Positions 5,268 to 9,559 of a stretch of DNA of 9,559 nucleotides are shown here, piece after piece. The number at the start of each line of letters is the position of its first letter. Position 1 is the stretch's first letter. Origin of the DNA: Firmicutes bacterium UBA5388 (GTDB lineage Bacteria > Bacillota > UBA4882 > UBA10575); NCBI GenBank assembly GCA_002409975.1, contig DHOO01000028.1, positions 1-9,559 of the forward strand. Reading direction: 5' to 3'. Made by a program: the position numbers and the translations under genes. The notes under the pieces were generated by a model. It was not told the DNA's origin, made no database searches, and saw only the letters and a program-made list of their open reading frames with translations.

Positions 5268-8200
5268 ACAGTATCTGATCGAACCTAAAATGAAAAATTT
5301 ATCAGAAATAAGGGGGATTGAGGAAATCTCCCTTTTATTTCCGGATCTCCAAGTTTTAGCAGGAATTGAAATTGAGAAAATCATAATTAATTGTCAAGCC
5401 CAGGTTGTAACCTTGTGGCTCCGAACTCCCGAAGAAATCGGCGATGAGCTTAAAGCAGAGATTGAACAGGGTCTTTCCGGTCTTTTAAAAGCGAAGTGTA
5501 AGGCTAAAGTAGCAAAGAAAACAGTTAATTCAGCAGTTTTTGATCATCGCGCTTTTAATTTACAAGCACTAGCTGGAGGGATTAAGGAAAAATTCCCGGG
5601 AATTTACGCCTGGTTAACTTCATCTCCCTTAGAGTTAGAAGCGGATCATACCCTTATTATAAATATTAATACCCCATTAGCCTTGGATTATATCAGGCCT
5701 CGTGAACAGCAATTACTAAATTATATCCAAAAGAGAAGTGGAATGAGTTTTAAACTCCGTTATGAAGTTAGTGAGGAACCATTGGAAATCCCTCCTTTTC
5801 AGGAATTTGCTTTTGAAGAAGAATCTTATCGTCAGGACTTTACTCCGCCCCAAAATCGGCAAAAGGTAAGCGAGGTTTTACTGGGCTCAAAGATCAAGGA
5901 AGGAGCTCAGTGGATTAAAGATTTACAAGAGGAAGATGAGAAGGTGGTGATCGAAGGGGAGGTTTTAAAAACTGAGATTCGATCGCTTAAATCCGGCCGT
6001 AACTTACTTCTTTTTGATCTTACGGATTATACTGATTCTATTTCCGTTAAGGCGTTTGCTACTCAGAAACAAGATCCCTCATCTTTAGTACAAAAAGGAA
6101 TGTGGTTAAGGGTTAAAGGTAATCTTCAATACGATGATTACGCTAAGGAAATAGTTTTTATGGCGCGTAGCATCCAAGTTACTTCGGCGCCTGAGATAGT
6201 AGATGAGGTAGAGGAAAAGCGGATCGAATTGCACCTTCATACTAAGATGTCGGCGATGGATAGTTTAGTGGATTTAGAAAAAGCAATTAAAATGGCTGCT
6301 GAATGGGGACATAAAGCAATCGCCATTACCGACCATGGTGTGCTCCAGGCTTTTCCGGAAGCAGCTCGGTTAGGAGCTAAATACGGGATTAAGATTATTT
6401 ACGGGATGGAAGGTTATCTGGTTAATGATGAAGAACCGATTGTGTTTAACCCTCCGTCTAGCGCTTTCTTCGATGGGCCGCTGGTAGTAGTGGATATTGA
6501 AACCACTGGTTTAAATCCTCGTCGCGAGGAACTCTTGGAAATCGGCGCCGTTAAGATCGTAAATGGTGAAGTTTCTGAGGTTTTTGAAAAATTGGTCCGG
6601 CCAACTCGTTCGATTCCTCCTAAGATCAGAGCATTGACAGGGATTACTAATGAGATGGTTAAAGAAGCGCCGTTACCTGAGGATGTCTTGTCGGAGTTTA
6701 AAGAGTTTGCGACCGGAGCGGTGTTAGCTGCTCATAATGCCCAGTTTGATCTGGGGTTTTTACAGGAGAAGTTTGAGAAACATTTAGATTATGATTTTAC
6801 CCCCCCAGTGGTAGATACCTTAGCATTAAGCCGTGCGCTATGGTCTCATCTAAAAAGCCACCGTTTGGATGCGGTTGCCAAAGAGCTTGGTATCGTTCAG
6901 CAACAACATCACCGGGCGGGAGACGACGCGCAAACGGCCTGGCGGATCTTGGAGAAAGGTTTGGAACTATGTAAAGAACGTTCCTTGAAAAATTGGTCTA
7001 ACCTCAATCTATTAGCGCCGGAGATCCATCCAGAAAACTTGCATACTTATCATATTATACTTTTAGTCAAGGATCTTACTGGATTGCAAAATCTGTATAA
7101 ATTAGTCTCTGCTTCCCACCTTAAATACTTTCATCGTCATCCCCGGATTCCGCGCTCCCTTTTATCCGAGTTTCGCGAGGGTTTACTCTTGGGTTCCGCC
7201 TGTGAAGCAGGTGAACTTTTTTCAGCCTTGCTTAATGGGGTTGATGAAGAGAACGTTCAGATGATTGCTGACTTCTACGATTTTTTGGAGATTCAACCTT
7301 TACCCAATAATGAGTTTTTAATTCGTGAAGATAGAGCAACTAAAGAAGAATTGGTTGAAATTAATAAAAAAATCTATCGATTAGGAGAAAAACTGGGCAA
7401 ACCAGTAGTTGCCACTGGCGATGTTCATTTTCTCCGCCCAGAAGAAGCGATTTTTCGCCAGATTCTCTTAGCTGGTCAAGGATATGAAGACGCTGATCAG
7501 CAACCTCCTTTGTATCTACGAACGACGAAAGAGATGTTACAAGAGTTTTCTTATTTAGGTGAGGACTTAGCTTATCGGGTAGTAGTAGAAAACCCGAGGG
7601 AAATAGAGGCGGAGATTGGTGAGATCAAACCCGTTCCGGATGGATTTTTTCCGCCAAAGATTCCTGGAGCTGAAGAAGAAATTAGAGACACTTCTTACCG
7701 TCGGGCAGAGGAGATCTATGGGCATCCCTTACCTGCTATTGTGGTCGAACGTTTGGAAAGAGAGTTAAAGAGTATTATCGGTCATGGTTATGCGGTCTTG
7801 TACTTAATCGCGCAAAAACTCGTAAAAAAATCGCTTGATGATGGTTATCTGGTTGGTTCAAGGGGCTCGGTCGGGTCATCATTAGTTGCTACTCTATGTG
7901 GAATTACGGAGGTAAATCCTCTTCCCGCTCATTATCTTTGTGCAAAATGTCATTACCATGAGTTTATGGAGACGGGGGCAGTTGGTTCCGGGTATGATCT
8001 TCCGGATAAGAATTGTCCCCGGTGTCATGCTGTTTTAACCAAAGATGGTCAAGATATCCCATTTGCTACTTTCATGGGGTTTGAGGGGGATAAAGAACCT
8101 GATATTGATCTTAATTTTTCCGGGGAATATCAACCAATTGTTCATCGTTATACAGAAGAGCTATTAGGAAAAGGCTATGTTTTTCGAGCGGGTACCATTA

Positions 8201-9522
8201 CTGGCTTAGCAGAGAAGACTGCTTTTGGCTTTGTTAAGGGTTATATGGAGGAAAAAGGGCTTATTCTGCGGCAAGCAGAGATTAATCGACTGGTGCAGGG
8301 ATGCACCGGTGTACGTCGTTCTACCGGACAACATCCGGGGGGGATGATTGTCGTCCCTAAAGATCAGGAGATTTATAAATTTACCCCTATCCAGTATCCG
8401 GCTAATGATCGGAACGCAGAATGGGTTACTACTCATTTTGATTACCATGGAGCTTTAGAGAGTAGGTTAGTTAAACTGGATATCCTTGGTCATGATGATC
8501 CGACAGTGATCAGAATGCTTCAGGATCTTACAGGGGTTGATCCTCAGTCTGTCCCGTTGGACGATGCCAAAACCATGAAGCTCTTTTTCTCGGTGGAACC
8601 GTTAGGAATTACCCCAGAAGAGCTTGGTTTTGATTTAGGAACATTAGGGATTCCAGAGTTTGGGACAGGATTTGCTAGGCAGATGCTGGAAGATACCAAA
8701 CCGCAAACATTTTCCGAATTAATTTGTATCTCAGGACTTTCCCATGGCACTAATGTTTGGTTAGGGAATGCTCAGGATTTGATTAAAAATAAACAAGCCA
8801 CCCTGTCAGAGGTTATTTCTACTCGAGATAATATTATGAATGATCTCATCTTTCGGGGTGTGCCCCCCAAATCAGCTTTTACTATTATGGAGAAAGTTCG
8901 TAAAGGCCGAGGCTTAGAAGAGGAGGATGTACGGTTATTAAAGGAAAACCACATCCCTGAGTGGTATATTGATTCGTGTTTAAAGATCAAATACCTCTTT
9001 CCCAAAGCCCATGCTGCCGCTTATGTAATGATGGGATTTAGAATTGCTTATTTTAAAGTCTACTACCCGGAAGCCTTTTATGCTGCCTATTTTTCGGTAC
9101 GGGCTAATGATTTTAATGCTGACTTGGTCTTACAAGGGCAAGAGTTTGTTAAAAAGTATTTGAAAGAACTTCAGAGCAAAGGAAACGAAATAACAGCTAA
9201 AGAGAAAAGCCTCTATGCTATTTTGGAAGTTGTTTTGGAGGCGATGCTTAGAGGGATTAAATTTCTCCCGGTGGATCTTTACCATTCTGATGCCACTCGG
9301 TTTTTAATTACCCCAGCAGGACTGTTGATGCCACTGATTTCCATCCAAGGATTAGGTGAGGCTGCCGCCCGTACTTTAGTGCTGGCTCGAAACGATGGTG
9401 AGTTTTATTCAATAGAAGATTTGAAGACCAGAGCGCGTTTATCTTCCACTGTTATTGAAGTCTTGGCCAGACAGGGGTGTCTTGATGGTTTACCGGCTAC
9501 CAACCAACTTACTCTTTTTTAA
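5260..9522 (+). CDS. polC: DNA polymerase III alpha subunit, PolC type (replicative, with proofreading exonuclease)
   Basis: PolC is the main chromosomal replicase of Gram-positive Bacillota, acting on the sliding clamp at the fork. The 1420 residues match the family's usual about 1430. In order: N-terminal domains (1 to about 215); an OB fold (about 228-305); the PHP domain with H325/H327, D334, D358/H359 and E384; a DEDDh exonuclease inserted in PHP (D412/E414 in VDIETTG, D497, H551/D556); and the rest of PHP with D721/H723 in ATGDVHF. The polymerase core follows, with GSRGSVGSS, a Cys4 zinc site C894/C897/C919/C922, catalytic D948 and D950 in PDIDLNFSGEYQ, D1074 in KLDILGHDDPT, ISGLSHGT and FPKAHAAAYV. 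A helix-hairpin-helix region (SIQGLGEAAA) and a C-terminal clamp-binding QLTLF end the protein. Exonuclease and polymerase residues are all present, so both activities are expected. A possible deviation is N1165 in SHGTNVW, where Asp is usual. It probably continues the operon toward rimP-nusA, outside the window. Confidence 0.98.
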   Translation: MTKQYLIEPKMKNLSEIRGIEEISLLFPDLQVLAGIEIEKIIINCQAQVVTLWLRTPEEIGDELKAEIEQGLSGLLKAKCKAKVAKKTVNSAVFDHRAFNLQALAGGIKEKFPGIYAWLTSSPLELEADHTLIININTPLALDYIRPREQQLLNYIQKRSGMSFKLRYEVSEEPLEIPPFQEFAFEEESYRQDFTPPQNRQKVSEVLLGSKIKEGAQWIKDLQEEDEKVVIEGEVLKTEIRSLKSGRNLLLFDLTDYTDSISVKAFATQKQDPSSLVQKGMWLRVKGNLQYDDYAKEIVFMARSIQVTSAPEIVDEVEEKRIELHLHTKMSAMDSLVDLEKAIKMAAEWGHKAIAITDHGVLQAFPEAARLGAKYGIKIIYGMEGYLVNDEEPIVFNPPSSAFFDGPLVVVDIETTGLNPRREELLEIGAVKIVNGEVSEVFEKLVRPTRSIPPKIRALTGITNEMVKEAPLPEDVLSEFKEFATGAVLAAHNAQFDLGFLQEKFEKHLDYDFTPPVVDTLALSRALWSHLKSHRLDAVAKELGIVQQQHHRAGDDAQTAWRILEKGLELCKERSLKNWSNLNLLAPEIHPENLHTYHIILLVKDLTGLQNLYKLVSASHLKYFHRHPRIPRSLLSEFREGLLLGSACEAGELFSALLNGVDEENVQMIADFYDFLEIQPLPNNEFLIREDRATKEELVEINKKIYRLGEKLGKPVVATGDVHFLRPEEAIFRQILLAGQGYEDADQQPPLYLRTTKEMLQEFSYLGEDLAYRVVVENPREIEAEIGEIKPVPDGFFPPKIPGAEEEIRDTSYRRAEEIYGHPLPAIVVERLERELKSIIGHGYAVLYLIAQKLVKKSLDDGYLVGSRGSVGSSLVATLCGITEVNPLPAHYLCAKCHYHEFMETGAVGSGYDLPDKNCPRCHAVLTKDGQDIPFATFMGFEGDKEPDIDLNFSGEYQPIVHRYTEELLGKGYVFRAGTITGLAEKTAFGFVKGYMEEKGLILRQAEINRLVQGCTGVRRSTGQHPGGMIVVPKDQEIYKFTPIQYPANDRNAEWVTTHFDYHGALESRLVKLDILGHDDPTVIRMLQDLTGVDPQSVPLDDAKTMKLFFSVEPLGITPEELGFDLGTLGIPEFGTGFARQMLEDTKPQTFSELICISGLSHGTNVWLGNAQDLIKNKQATLSEVISTRDNIMNDLIFRGVPPKSAFTIMEKVRKGRGLEEEDVRLLKENHIPEWYIDSCLKIKYLFPKAHAAAYVMMGFRIAYFKVYYPEAFYAAYFSVRANDFNADLVLQGQEFVKKYLKELQSKGNEITAKEKSLYAILEVVLEAMLRGIKFLPVDLYHSDATRFLITPAGLLMPLISIQGLGEAAARTLVLARNDGEFYSIEDLKTRARLSSTVIEVLARQGCLDGLPATNQLTLF

Positions 9523-9559
9523 GTATTCGCTCACGCTGGCTACCGCCCGCACACGTGAA
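9523..9559 (+). other. Right edge: non-coding sequence after polC
   Basis: These 37 bases follow the polC stop and are about 62% G+C, clearly richer than the genes around them. A weak inverted repeat is present: TCACG at 9531-9535 and CGTGA at 9554-9558, with an 18-base loop. No ribosome binding site, start codon in context or T-rich terminator is visible before the window ends. Confidence 0.3.

Noticed and set aside
6634..6660. TTGACA -35-like promoter inside polC
   Set aside because: No TATAAT-like -10 lies 16-18 bases downstream, and the bases encode a conserved part of the exonuclease domain (ALTGITNEMV).
8335..8346. G7 run in polC as a slippage site
   Set aside because: It encodes the conserved HPGGM motif, so codon constraint explains it.
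8206..9005. Several minus-strand frames of 68-80 codons opposite polC
   Set aside because: They lie opposite strongly conserved polymerase motifs, have no family signature and are explained as antisense shadows of polC.

Overview
The window is a densely packed, one-directional housekeeping block from a bacterium that is very probably a member of the Bacillota (Firmicutes), most likely Clostridia-like. The main reason is the complete PolC-type replicative DNA polymerase III, which is characteristic of that phylum. The gene order rseP - ispG - proS - polC supports this: it is the familiar Clostridia order (dxr-rseP-ispG-proS-polC, usually followed by rimP-nusA). Base composition is moderate, and strong AGGAGG-like ribosome binding sites precede most genes. 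No species can be named from the sequence alone.

All six genes lie on the + strand with gaps of about 10-62 bases. From left to right: rseP (41-1120), an intramembrane zinc protease; an unrecognised 139-residue protein made of four Cys4 zinc-ribbon repeats (1142-1561); ispG (1615-2730), the iron-sulfur enzyme of the MEP isoprenoid pathway; proS (2779-4548), bacterial-type prolyl-tRNA synthetase with its editing domain; a short family 2 glycosyltransferase of unknown substrate (4559-5197); and polC (5260-9522), complete to its C-terminal clamp-binding motif. I found no tRNA, rRNA, CRISPR array, mobile element or convincing Rho-independent terminator, and no credible promoter in any gap. The block therefore looks like one transcription unit that starts before and probably continues beyond the window.

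The core genes are joined by conserved neighbourhood rather than a shared pathway: membrane proteolysis, isoprenoid precursor synthesis, tRNA charging and genome replication. Two genes do not belong to the usual core and are the most interesting: the tetra-zinc-ribbon protein between rseP and ispG, and the glycosyltransferase between proS and polC. Smaller oddities are an apparent two-residue insertion in the LDG active-site motif of RseP, a strong Shine-Dalgarno sequence followed by a two-codon ORF inside the tail of proS, and a possible 14-codon leader ORF overlapping the polC start. I see no convincing evidence of a wholly new multi-gene system; the zinc-ribbon protein is the best candidate for something undescribed.
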